From Porphyra umbilicalis (taxonomy: Eukaryota > Rhodophyta > Bangiophyceae > Bangiales > Bangiaceae), in assembly GCA_002049455.2 (NCBI GenBank), contig KV919008.1:1-64000 (forward strand): a stretch of DNA of 64,000 nucleotides. Reading direction: 5' to 3'. The position numbers and the translations under genes are program-made. This document shows, piece after piece, positions 1 through 10,343 of this stretch (position 1 is the first letter of the stretch; every line of letters starts with the position of its first letter). The notes under the pieces are model-generated. The model was not told where the DNA came from. It saw only the letters and a program-made list of their open reading frames with translations, and did no database searches.

Positions 1-1952
1 ATCATGACCAACGGGATTGTGTTGTTGTGTCCGCGCGGCGGCGGGTGCGTGTTTGGGGACCTCCCGGTGGGGGGACCCGCCTGCGCCCCCGACGTCCGCT
101 ACGCAGTGTCCCGCGCCGCCAATGTGGCGGCGGGGGTGCTCGCCGCCATGGCCGTGACGACGTGCGTCTTCCCGCGCTTTGCGGGCGCCGACGCGCGGCG
201 GGAGCTCGCGCGCGCCCTCGGGGGGGCCGGCGCCGCCTATGGGCGCATCGTGCGGGTGTACCTCGAGACCGGGTGTTGTGAGGGGGGGAGGAGGGTGACG
301 TCGACCCGGCGTGCGCCGTCGACGCGCCTGCGGGGGGCGGCGGCGGCGTGGGGCCACCGACGGGGGCGGCGGCAGCGGCGGCGGCAACGCCGGCGGGGGC
401 GGCGGCCACGGCGCGTGCGCCGGGCCGCAACGACGCGGCCAGCCCCGTGTTTCCCGCCAACGCCCCGCCCGTCACCCGGGGCGGCGGCGCCCCCGCCGCC
501 GACGGCGTCGACGCGTGGAGCGGCACGGCGTCGTCGCTCCGCGTGGCGCTCGCCCCCCCCCCCGCGGCCACCGCCGTGCGCCTCTCCCAGTCGACGCGCA
601 CGGCCGACGCGGCGGCGGCCGCCGCGGCGCACCTGTCCGCCACGGTCACGCGGCACCTCCTTCGCGCGCGGCGGACGCTCGACACCGAGTCGGGGGGCCT
701 CCGCGGCGCGCCCTTCACCGACATCCACGCCTCCACGTCGCGCCTCGTGCGGTGCACGGGGAACGTGGCGGGGGCGCTCTCAGAGATGCTCTCGGTCCTC
801 GGCCGCCCGCCCGTCTACTCGGGCGCCTACCGCCGCTCCGCGCACGCCCTCTTTGTCGCCCCGCTCGCCGACGATTATGCGGGGATTGTGGCGGCGGCGG
901 CGGGCCTCGCCGACGCCGCCGCGGCGGCGCTCGTCCTCGGACCCGTCGGCCCGCCGGCGGCGGCGACGGCGGCGGCGGCGGCGGCGGCGGCACGCGACCG
1001 GCGGTCCGCCGCGTCGCCCGCCGGCGGCGGCGGCGGCGGCGGGGCGGGCGGCGGGTGTGCCCCCCCCCCCCGGGCTCGCTGCTCGCGTGGACGCCCTGGT
1101 GGCGCCGCCTCTCCCGCCGCCACGCGGCCGCGCACGCGGCGGCGGTCGGCGACGCGCTCGCCGCCCTCGCCGCCGCCCGCCGGGGGTGGCGCACCCGCTA
1201 CGTCGGCGCCCGCCGCCGCGCGCACGCGTCGATGGGGTTTCCGCGCCCGCCGCGCCCGCCGCCGCGCGTCATGTCGGCGCCGGGGGGGTTGGACCGCCTC
1301 ACGCGCGGCGGGCGCCGTGGGGGGGGGGGGGGGGGGGGCGACGCGGCAAACATTGGCCGCGGCGGCGGCGGCGGGGCGGGCGACGGCGGGGCGGGGGCGG
1401 CGCCGCGGCCCGTCGGGCGGTCGGCCACCCTGGACGAGGCGCTGGTGGGCGCCGCGCCGGGGCGGCGGGGGGGCGACGGGTTTGGGGCGGCGCTCGGCGC
1501 CGTCCCCGCGTGGGCGGCCAACCCGCCGCAGTGGGCGGGGAGCCCCTCAGCGGCGCACCCCACCGCCGCCCCTTTGGGCGACGGCCGCGTCGGCGCGCCC
1601 GTCGTGCCGCTCGAGCTGCCTGCCACGGGTGGGGCGGTGCCGGCGTCCCCCCCCCCACCCCGCCGCCGCCCCCGCGCGTCCCCCCGCCGGCGGGGGCGGT
1701 GCCCCCCTGGGCCCCCCTCGCCGGCGGCGGGGGCGACGGGGAGGGGGATGGCGGCGCGTCGCTGTCGCTCGCGCTCGCCGCCCTCGACGACCCGCCGCTG
1801 CTGCGCTCCGACGACGCGGTGCTCTTCCACGCGCTCGTGTACGCGTCGTCGGCGAGCCTCGACGCGCTGACGCGCGTCGGCCGCGCCCTCCACGGGGAGC
1901 TGGTGCGGCGGGCGGGGCGCCGGTGGCCGGGGGGGGGGCGCCTGCCGCGTGA
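1..1952 (+). CDS. FUSC/ALMT-like membrane transporter, 3' part (partial, frame broken at homopolymers)
   Basis: The gene enters from the left edge. The first frame shows a stretch typical of the last membrane segment of fusaric-acid-resistance / aluminium-activated malate transporter-like proteins: VRYAVSRAANVAAGVLAA, then a CVFPRFAGADARRELAR segment like the FP-W/F-AGED-LR motif that follows it. The remainder would be the cytosolic tail: helical, Ala-rich segments (YRRSAHALFVAPLADDYAG, STSRLVRCTGNVAGALSEML) and a closing segment LLRSDDAVLFHALVYASS. The coding pattern moves between frames at about 284-290 (G run), 1060-1071 (C run) and 1646-1656 (C run), which suggests run-length errors rather than decay. 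The end at 1952 assumes another slip in the G run near 1930; otherwise the frame stays open to 2673. Family assignment rests on the short N-terminal segment only. It is convergent with the F-box gene. Confidence 0.4.
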
Positions 1953-2597
1953 GGGGGGGGGGGGGGAGGGGGGGGGACGCGTACGAACCGGCGGGTGGAC
2001 AACACGGAAAAAAAGGAGCATAATGAAAAACGGGGAGAGGGGGCGCCCACCCACCAACGCTGCTGACTGCACGTCGACGCCCTGCACCGAGGGCACCGCT
2101 CGGGACACGGGAGCCCGCAGCGCCGCCGTCGCTCGGCGACACGCGTCCGGCACCGAGCGCGTCCCGTCTCCCCAGCCGGCCGGCCACCGCACCCGTGCCG
2201 GCGGCGGCGCCCCCCCCACGCGACCGCCGACGCGCGGGCAGCCCCGACGCGCACGGCGCCCCGCGGGGCCGACGCGCCGGCCCGCGCCGCACATCCGCAC
2301 ACGCGGGCGGCGAGGCGCCCCGCCACTGGCCGCCGCCGCCGCCGCCGCCACCGCCACCCCGCCCGACGCGGCGGCCGCCCGCGCGGCAAAAGCCGCGGGG
2401 TGGGAGACCCAAGGGGGCCGCCGCGCGACCGCGCGCCGCCGCGGGCGCCGCCGCGCACGGCGGGCGCCGCCCGCCCGACCCCCCCCCCCCCCCCCACCCG
2501 TCCCCAAACGACGGCCGCCCGCCGCCCGCGGCGCGCCGCCGACGGCCCGACGGCGACGCCCCCCCCCCCCCCCCCCCGCGGCGCGGCGCAGCAGCTT
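1953..2597. other. GC-rich spacer between convergent genes
   Basis: The DNA is Pro/Arg/Gly-codon-like in every frame because of its composition. Long C runs lie near 2478-2498, 2560-2577 and 2618-2637. A short A-rich patch near 2010-2030 could belong to the 3' end of the upstream gene. No coding signal is convincing here. Confidence 0.4.
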
Positions 2598-2870
2598 TCA
2601 GCGCCACCCCCCCGGCGCCCCCCCCCCCCCCCCCCCCGGCGGCCGACGCACCCACCGCGCGAGCGCCGGGTAGGCCCGCCGCTGCGCGCCGACGCACGCC
2701 CACACCGCCGGCGGGGCGGTGAGGGGCGGCGCCGCGGCAGACGGCGCCGCCGCCGCCGCCGCCGCGTCGAGCGACGCGAGCACCGCCGGCGGGGGGCGGC
2801 AACGACGGGGCACCCGTCCAGGCGGAGTTCCCGCAACGCACTCCCACCGCCGCCGCCGCCGCCGCCGCGG

Positions 2871-2929
<59 letters not shown>

Positions 2930-3868
2930 GCGCCCACTCCCAGGCGGCGCCGCAATACGCGCGAGCCGCCACCCGCCCGTCACGGTCAGCGAGGCGAGGC
3001 GCGGGAGGCCCGGCACCCACCCCGGGAGGACCGCCGCGGGGTAGCCCGTCAGCGCGAGCGCCTCGAGGCGCGCCCACCACCGACGCGGCAGCGGCGTTGG
3101 CGGCGCCGACGCGCCCCCCCCCCCCCCCCATCAGGGCGCGCCCCCCCCCCCCGCCCCCGCCGCCGCCCGCCGCCCGCCCCGCCCCCGTGGTGAAGCAGCG
3201 GCCGAGGCTGCCCTCCCCCCCGTCGGCGTGGGCCCCCCCCGCCCCCCCTACCACCACCACCACCACCACCACCACCACCACCGCCACCATACACCACCGT
3301 CACGCGGGTTGGGGCGACCAGCTCGGCGGCGGCGACCGCGGGCACCCCCGCCGGCAGCGTGACGGCGCGCAGCCGACACCACCCGACCGGCGTCGTTGCC
3401 GCCCGCCCGACGGCCGTGCCCCCCGTCTCGACGCGGAGCCACGGCAGCCGCACGCCCGCGAGGGCGGCGAGGCGCGCCCGCAACGCGGCGCGGAGGGGGA
3501 ACCACCCGCCCCCCGCGGGGCCAACGTCGAGGCCCCCGAGGCGCGCCGCAAACAAGTCGGGGAGCGACAGGTGGGCGGCAATGAGGGGGAGGAGGTCCAC
3601 GGGGAGGTGCTCCCAGGTGGCGGGGGGGAGGGCGCGCCGTCGGGGGGCGGGGGGGGGGGGGGGCGCCGCCCGTGGCGCTGGTGCTGGTGCCGCCGCCGCC
3701 GCCGCCGCCGGGGGGGCGCGGGCCGCCGGCGGCGATAGCGGCGGCGGCGGCGCCACTCGCGGCGTGCCGCAGCCGCGTGTAGGCGACGGCACGGCGTGAG
3801 AGGCGCGTGATGGTCGGGCGGCAGCCGAGGGGGGGGGGTGGCCGGGGGGGGGGGGGCATGGACGGCAT
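2598..3868 (-). CDS. F-box / leucine-rich-repeat-like protein
   Basis: A minus-strand protein with an F-box-like segment at about 3535-3630 (WEHLPVDLLPLIAAHLSL followed by PDLFAARLGGL). F-box proteins are substrate adaptors of SCF ubiquitin ligases. After it come degenerate leucine-rich-repeat-like lines: CRLRAVTLPAGVPA, WARLEALALTGYPAAVLPG, LPRLASLTVTGGWRL and LRELRLDGCPVVAAP, so substrate recognition by LRRs is plausible. I place the start at the ATG at 3868 (MPSMPPPP), which requires a frame change in the G run at 3648-3662; the F-box frame itself has no nearby ATG. Further changes of frame lie around the GCC/CCG microsatellite (2845-2930) and the G/C runs near 3115-3150. The end at 2598 follows a last segment ending in GGWR. 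No member of the family was identified precisely. Confidence 0.45.
2845..2932. repeat. (CGC)n trinucleotide microsatellite
   Basis: Almost uninterrupted CCG/CGC trinucleotides with one CGG variant near 2869. It lies inside the LRR part of the F-box gene, where it encodes a homopolymeric glycine or arginine tract depending on frame. Confidence 0.85.
3249..3292. repeat. (ACC)n trinucleotide microsatellite
   Basis: About fourteen ACC units with a few variants, inside the F-box/LRR gene; it is read as a Gly or Val/Trp tract depending on frame. Confidence 0.85.
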
Positions 3869-4185
3869 GGTCGCTCGGCCACGGACGCGGGCGACGACCG
3901 GGGCCGACCCGCGGAGCGCGGAAGCGGTGGCAGTGGGGGCCGGGTGGGTGCGAATCGCCCGAAAAACCCGGGGCGACAGCAACTCAAGGACCGTGTGAGG
4001 CGGGGTGAAAGACCAAGACGTAGCGGAGAAGGACGGTACCGGCAGGGGCGGAAGAGGGGCAGAGGAGGTCGGTGGAGTGCTGCGTATGTTCTGGACACAG
4101 GGAGGATTGCGCCCAACGACCTCGGCGGCGGTGGCGATGAAAAGACAAGTCGTTGGCGGCGGCGTTGACAAACTCCATGCATGTA

Positions 4186-4214
4186 CTGAAAGCGCGTTCG
4201 CGAAAACACCCTGG
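4186..4214 (+). repeat. Conserved terminal-like motif, copy 1
   Basis: The 29-30 bp motif begins ACTGAAAGCGCGTTCGCG and ends AAAACACCCTGG. It recurs in the same orientation at 27,047-27,076 and inverted at 45,770-45,799. It contains the palindrome CGCGTTCGCG. Its function is unknown; it may be the end of an unclassified mobile element. Confidence 0.6.
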
Positions 4215-4238
4215 ACTTGCAAAACGATAGAACTGTTT

Positions 4239-5125
4239 TCACACGACGAAAGATACATAGGCACGTCGAGCACCGCCTCCCGGGTGAGCGTCACATGCAC
4301 GACTGGCGCCGCTTGGGAGCGCACGTACGAGCGGGAGATCAGAAAAAAGGAGACGAGGAAGGCGGCCATGGCGGCGGTGGTGGCGGTCGCCGACGTGACC
4401 ACCGCTTGCTGGCGTAGGGGGCGCTCCGCCCACCGCCGCCGCGGCGTCCACCGCGGCCCACACGAGCGGCAGCTGCTGCCGTCGGGGGGGTACCCGCCCA
4501 CTGGTGGGTAGCGGCCGCCCGCACGCTCCTCGACGACCAGCGCTTTGTCTTCGTCCGAGGGGGGGTAGGTGATCGCCGCGAGGGGCTCCTGCCGCACCCA
4601 CCGGAGGGTCAGCAGCGGCCGCCACCGCCGTGGCGGGCGGCGGCTGCCACCGAGGCACGGCCGCCACCATCCGAGCAACCACCAGCCGACGCTGGCTGGG
4701 CAGTCGTCGCTTGCCGCAGCGCAGACTCGAGGCCGAGCTGCGCGATGCGCACGTGCGCGACGGCGACGCGGTGGATGGGGAGGGGGGGGTATGTGGGGCC
4801 ACAGAGGGGGAGGGGGGGGGAAGAAGCCGTCGATGGCACGGGGGGGCGGGCGGCGGGGTGGAGCGAGAAAATAGCAGGGGCCCCACGCCGCCGCCGGCAC
4901 CGCCGCCGGCACCGCCGCGGCCGCGGCCGCCGCGGCCGCGGGCGCCACTCGCTGCTGTGTGCGGGCGCGCGTCGTGCGCACGGTCGTCCACTGCTCACCG
5001 CCGCGTCGGCGGCAGGCGCGGCGGCGACACCGCCAGCGGCGGTGGCCGCCGCCCCCACCCGCCGCGCGCGGGTGTTGCGGGAAGGGACGCGACCACGCAG
5101 GCCGCAGCGCATTCAGCGCCGACAC
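4239..5125 (-). CDS. Unrecognised coding region with a possible membrane segment
   Basis: I do not recognise this protein. The minus strand is open over most of this stretch in two frames. One frame carries RPLLTLRWVRQEPLAAITYP, then SDEDKALVVEERAGGRYPP, and near its end a hydrophobic stretch TTAAMAAFLVSFFLISRSYV that could span a membrane. Another frame carries a plausible segment IHRVAVAHVRIAQLGLESAL near 4700-4780, so a frame change or small intron may lie between them. The two ends are ill-defined. The 5' part overlaps the duplicated 590-bp block at 4952-5542, and the 3' end is close to the conserved motif at 4186-4214. The corresponding position near the second copy of the block is occupied by a different protein. 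Confidence 0.25.
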
Positions 5126-5542
5126 GACCCCCTGTTTGAAAAATCAAAACCGACGTCTCCCACAGGGCCCGCAGAGCCCGATTCTGGCCAACTACCGCGG
5201 AATTGCGACATCATGGCCGTTCGTGGCCGCGTCCACCTGTCCCCACGACCCCGTAAACGCCGCACCTGCCCTCACGCACCTTTTTAACCACGATTCTGCT
5301 TGCGCGGACCGTACGGGCGATGAAGACGTCGCCACCTCTAGCAACTTCACAGAAAGATGCGAGCAGGCCCGGCGCATGTTCCCATAGTCAAGAAAGCGCC
5401 GGGGGACGTCGTCCAACGGCGTAGGGAGCCAAACGGACCGCCAAAAACGTTTTTTTAAGTACTCCCGCAACGTGCACTAGAAAAAAGGACTTTTTTTCGA
5501 CGTGTGGGTGTGAGAAAGCACCCTAGACTAAAGTCCAGGGAA
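4952..5542. repeat. 590-bp direct repeat, copy 1
   Basis: Near-identical to 28,839-29,429 in the same orientation. In the distal 420 bp I count fewer than ten differences. Both copies end exactly at GTCCAGGGAA and both keep a 92-codon minus-strand ORF (5192-5470 here) and a 142-codon plus-strand ORF. In each case the block lies upstream of a minus-strand coding region. It may be a recent segmental duplication or a dispersed repeat. I cannot tell whether either ORF is translated. Confidence 0.8.
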
Positions 5543-5665
5543 CAGTCCTTTTTTCGTTTCAAGTAGTCGACTTCTGGCGTCAATTTCTCTGTTCCTTCAA
5601 CTAACTTAAGTGAACGACTGCGAGAGTCGGGAGATGACTGAATCGCCGTGCCAGGCCCGACCGGC
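5543..5665. other. Short unannotated spacer
   Basis: Unique sequence between the 590-bp repeat and the CACGCCC element; nothing recognisable. Confidence 0.5.
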
Positions 5666-6355
5666 CACGCCCAGTTAAGGGCGTTAAATAGGATGCAGAC
5701 ACGTTGCATCATTACAGCGCACACGTGAAACTCGTACCGTCTCCACGGTACCAAGAGGCGTACACATAAGAAGCGCAAAAAAGCAGGCAAAAAGCAGATA
5801 CTTCTGTTACTGATCGTGACGTACAATGATAGAGAAGCTCGTGGTGAACAATGCTACGTGGTTTGCAACCCACTTTTGACGTGCTCGTTTTCTTGTAGCT
5901 GCTGCTCTTCTCACGCTACCTCTGATGAAGAGATTGTCCCACCTTGACGCATTGATGTCACCTGGTTCCCCATCCGTATCATAGAACTCAAGCTACTACC
6001 CCCCCCGTCCTTCAATCATGCGCTCATCCAAAAAAGAAGACCATCCAGAGTCATCATAGTGCTCAACATGGCCCGGTCTGCAACGAGCGTGATGGCGACC
6101 CAGCTTGCTCCAGATCGACGCGACTTTCATAGTTCAGCAGGTAGACTTTCGATTTGTCGCATATTGGAAAAAAGACGTGTGCTGTGAATGCCCCGAGACG
6201 CCCTGATGCGCCTGCTGCCAGCTACGGTTGGGACACGTCTTCAGAAACCTGGTTTCAACCGCTGGACAAGTGAAATGTGTCTGACACTTACCAATCTGTC
6301 CAATGAATGGCCGGTAATCCTAATCACCGCCTCAGGGGTGTCTTAACTGGGCGTG
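5666..6355. mobile_element. Non-autonomous CACGCCC-family element, copy 1
   Basis: A 690-bp segment bounded by a perfect 14-bp terminal inverted repeat, CACGCCCAGTTAAG on the left and its complement on the right, flanked on both sides by the tetranucleotide CGGC (5662-5665 and 6356-6359). The interior has no meaningful ORF. A second copy with the same termini and a different 4-bp duplication (TAGT) is at 29,581-30,527. The 4-bp duplication does not fit hAT (8 bp), EnSpm or Harbinger (3 bp) or mariner/pogo (TA). I do not assign a superfamily. Confidence 0.7.
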
Positions 6356-6382
6356 CGGCACCGACCACGGCGTGGGAGCGTC

Positions 6383-7924
6383 TATTGTCCCTGACGCGAT
6401 TCTGGATCAACGACGCCCAAAGTGGATCACCAGAATCGTCGATTCCAGCTCGTTTGCCCGATGTTTTTCCTCCCCACGGACGCCGTTGCCTCGATATGAT
6501 GCCGAACAGGGAATAAACATATCTGCAGGAAGCTCCAGGGAATACATAACTTTTGGTTCCAGTTCCGCTCGTAGGCTCGAAAAAAAGGGCAGTGATCGAT
6601 GGGTTGAGCGCACAAAGCGCTTCTCAGAGTCGAAGTGCACGAAACATTACGGATCAAGTCGATCGATTGGGATAAAGCTTGCACTTGCGTGTCCGGTCGC
6701 CCCTTCTCGCATGTGGCGGAAGTCTGCGAACGCGCGCGCATTGTCGCCTCAGCCTGCACTGTAAAGGCCGCCAGATGCCCGCGCAGGCATTGCGCTAGCC
6801 CTTCCCCCCCCAGCACCACCTGTGACAGACGCCTTGTGGCAGACGAGCGCCCACCCAGCCGCGCTTTCCGACCGAGTCGGCCATCTCGCCCAACTTAAAA
6901 TGTGCGTCTGTTGCTCGCAGGCGCCAACTCACCGCCACCCACCGCCGACCAAAACCCTCCCATCACTTCACTACCTGCCCTCCTCTCCGACCATCGACCC
7001 CCCCCCAAACCACGTGCCCCCCGCCTACCTTTCCCGCCCCACCACCTTTCCCACACGCTCCGCTAAGACTGGCGGGCGCCATGTCGTCAACTCCCCCTTG
7101 CCCCCCGTAGCCGCCGCTTCGCCCGCCCGTCCAAGCCGCGTTTCCCCGCCGTCCCCGTCGCCTTGCCTTTCGTCGCCGCCGCCTTTCCCCCCGTCGCCAC
7201 CTCCTCGCCCGCCCGTCCAAGCCTCGTTGCCCCGCCGTTCCCGCCGCCTTTTCCCCCGTCGCCACCACCTCGCCCGCCCATCCAAGACGCCTTTCCCCGC
7301 CGTCGCCGCTACCTCGCCCCCCCGTCGCCGCCGTCTCGCCGCCCCATCGTCGCCTCCTTGCCGGCCTTCGCCGCCGCCTCGCCCTGCCGGCGCCGACCGC
7401 CGGCGACGGCCACAGCGTAGCTTTCTCCGATCAAGCTGCCGGCATCTGCCCCCCACCGGCGGCCGCTGCCAAGGTGCGAAAGACGTCAAGGGGGGGGCAG
7501 GGGGGAAGAAGGCGGAGGGGAGCCGCGCGGGAGGAAGGGACGGAAGGATTGGGAGGAGGTGGGCGGGCGATGGCGCTTGGCGTGGAACAGCAGGCGTCCG
7601 CGTGGTCGACTATCGATGCAGAGGACTCGATCGGCAGGCTCAAAATCATGATCGCCAGCAGTTATCCAGTAGCCCGTGTAATCAATCCAATTTTGAGTGA
7701 TCCATCTTCGCGTCGCTGGAGTAACAAAAAGACGTCAATGAAACACAACTTCAGCCTACAGAAAGGGCAAGAAGCACAAACAAGAAGGTAGCACATGCAG
7801 TAGCCAAAAGAACGCTCTCCTCACGGGCCTCTCAGATCTGCCTTCAGATCTCTTTTCTGACAACATCCCACGACGCTTCGCTCCATAGCGAGAAACGTGA
7901 TGCAAACACGCGTCAGGGACAATA
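6383..7924. mobile_element. Non-autonomous pogo-like element (short member of the 58,275-63,114 family)
   Basis: The 1,542-bp element starts TATTGTCCCTGACGCG and ends with its exact complement, with TA at both ends as the target duplication. About 150 bp inside each end matches the large element at 58,275-63,114. The left arm shares GATCACCAGAATCGTCG and the right arm shares AATCCAATTTTGAGTGATCC, plus the C-rich CGCCCGTC-type repeat at 7080-7400. The transposase gene is missing, so this is an internal-deletion derivative that would depend on a full-length relative for movement. Confidence 0.85.
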
Positions 7925-10257
7925 CCGCCATCGGCCAAGCACGGGCCCAGGCGGCTGTAGTGGTTTCTGCTCTCAAAGCCGGCGGGGCACGACCCCGTCA
8001 GAAAACCCAGCACAGGATGCGGAGCGACTCAGAGGAGAAAGAACACAAACGCCTGGATCACAGGGCGCGAAGCGCATCAGAACGCCGGAACTAACGCAAA
8101 CGCAACGCTGATATATTCATTGAAGAAGGTCGACCCAGGAACTCACACTCATAAGCCCTCAGGAGAAGCAAAAAGCGCACATGAACCCTGCCGCTGTCGC
8201 TCCTATCGCTTCCCGTGGGGGGGGGTGTAGGGAGAGAGATGGCCAGGACAGGCGACGCACGATGATGAAAGGGGGATGAGGGCAAAGAGCAGTGGCATCC
8301 ACTCCACACCAACCCAGTGGCATGTCCACAATTCAAAGTGAGCGATATTGGACACGGGAAGGCGTCGTCAGTATCGTGCTATGTTGGGCGCGGTCAGCCG
8401 GGCCCAAAGCATGCGAAAAAAATTGTAGACCTGTGGTCAGCAAGACCGCCCACTCAGTGCGGTCACAATGGTGCAAGTGGCGTCCAAAAACTCTCATCGC
8501 CTCACGCCGCCTGACGGGGGTCAATGAAAACATGCATCATCCAAGCAAAAAAGCATGACAAGCGCGACGAACCATGAGCAACACGCGAAGGTGAGGGAGG
8601 AGGATCAGTGCCACCAAACAGAAGGAAGGGGCGGGGTCGTAGGCACCGGCATGGGGGTGTAGCCAGTAGGGGCCGTGACGACGCGAGGAGCGGCGTCGAA
8701 ACAGATGAGCGCATGGACCCTCTCTGGGGGGGGGGGTGCACGTATTTTGATGGAAATTTGACTAACATTTTTCATAAGTTTCTGAGACAGAAGACACCCC
8801 TTACCTGGGGGTGATCAATCGAGTCGGGAGGCTGGCTGGTGAGAATCCATTCTACAGGACTGCTTTCCCCAATCGCCCACGGCGTGCTTTAAAAAACGCT
8901 TGCATGACAGAGATGAAAGAGATTTTGATCTAGGTAGGTTCCGTGATGCTTGAGTGTGATTGGCCGCTCACAACTGGTCCCGAGCTCTGAAGCGCTGCCC
9001 TGATCTCTCGTCAACGTCGCCATGCTCTGCGGCCCTCTGCGGCTCACCGCCTCAGTCCATCGTGGCCTGCAGCAATGGACATGTGCTCTCAGTTACTGTT
9101 TGGGGCGTCGCCCCCCCTCACACGGGCTCCTCGGTCGCTCTTCATTTCATAGAAGCCAGAAGGTACGAGAGAGCATCTGCAAGCCTCTCTTTTGTCTACC
9201 GCATGCATGTGCACTGCGCGTCTCACATTGCAACCCCTTTGGAACAGAGAAAAACTACAAAAAGAAAGAACGCGTTCGCAGCAGGCACTTCACTCACCCC
9301 ACCGTCCATCTCTCACCGGCCCACCGCCTCTCCCACGCCTATCAAAAACAAAAAAAAGCAAGACAATGTTGAGACAGGCGGCCCGTCATGGGCCCCCTCC
9401 ACAGGCCTGGAAAAGGTCTGTGCCTTGGCGCATAACACCTTGGAACTCGCTGTCGGCCTTGTCCTAGGCCATGTCCTTCTCGACCTTGACTCTCTTGTCA
9501 GCTGCGCGGTTGGGAGCGGCGGCGTCACCGTCGGCACCACGCTTGACGGCGCCGCTGGCCTGGTTCTACTACTCTGCTGGTAACTGCGGCGACCAGCTTT
9601 GGCGCGTTGCAACTGTTGCATGGTTCCAAGCCGACAATGTTCGAGAACTATACTCGTCAAAGGCCGTTGCTGCTGTACACTGGAGGCACGCCGAGCAGAC
9701 ATCCTGTTCTCCATTTGTCAACAGAAGTGGACTACACTGCTGAGTCGTCAGCTGCGTCTCGCGTTGTCGCAGGAGGATTATTACTGCCACTTTCTTGCGA
9801 GGCACCTTCGAATTTCTATCGTGTAGCTCTTGCAGTCGTTGCTGGTGAGTCGACGTAACAACAGCCCCTCTCATTTTGTTGGCGGCTGACACCGCCACAG
9901 GCGAACCCTTCCCGTGATGCGTGTGCTGCAGTGCGCACTGCGTAGCTTTTGCCATCGAGTATGAAGCCTTGAGGGCGCTGTCGACAGCAAAGCATAGGCG
10001 ACCAAGGTGTTTAGTGTCCGAATTGACAACCACAAGCGTGGTGACGCGCCGAGTCGTGTGCCGATGAGTGCCACTGTCTTGTTTTTCCAGTCACCAGCGG
10101 AGTGGTAGGGATGGATAGTTGCGTTGCGAACTTAAAGAAACGACTGAAAAAGACCCGGGGGCCCATTCTTCGGAGACCATGAAGCGTCCATCCTGTACCA
10201 GAACGGTTTCTCTAAAATACTCATACGGATTTAACATAGCAGCCTGCATCGAAACAT
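7925..10257. other. 2.3 kb without a recognised gene
   Basis: Moderate GC with many short ORFs in all frames and no conserved motif. The longest plus-strand frame (8960-9583) and the minus-strand frame 10033-9569 look like ordinary non-coding sequence or a long-decayed gene. A run of G at 8727-8736 and an A-rich patch at 9245-9265 are the only simple-sequence features. Confidence 0.5.
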
Positions 10258-10343
10258 AGGTTTGTAGCTCAGTGGTATAGTGCTCGCTTAGCATCCTGGT
10301 GCAAGCCTGCGAGAGGTCCTGGGATCGATCCCCAGCTGATCCA
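10258..10343 (+). tRNA. tRNA-Ala(AGC)-like gene with 14-nt intron, probably a pseudogene
   Basis: This has the same layout as the copy at 18,726-18,811, including the AGC anticodon, a 14-nt insertion after position 37 (TCCTGGTGCAAGCC) and the G3:U70 pair that identifies tRNA-Ala. It differs at position 1 (A instead of G, opposite C72) and in the D stem (T instead of G opposite C13), so two stem pairs are lost. A TTTT terminator follows shortly after. These mismatches suggest a decaying copy, though weak function cannot be excluded. Confidence 0.7.

Noticed and set aside
4-2673. Single 889-codon plus-strand frame as one protein
   Set aside because: After about 280 its translation becomes Arg/Pro-rich without motifs while better coding signal moves to other frames; taken as frame changes at homopolymers.
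1198-2955. Long minus-strand frames opposite the transporter tail
   Set aside because: Gly/Ala/Arg runs only; no domain and overlap with a better-supported gene.
7080-7420. Pro/Arg-rich ORFs in the short pogo-like element
   Set aside because: They derive from the C-rich repeat shared with the larger element.
9313-10033. MULE transposase on the minus strand
   Set aside because: A loose resemblance around 9,570-9,720 did not extend to the catalytic motifs.
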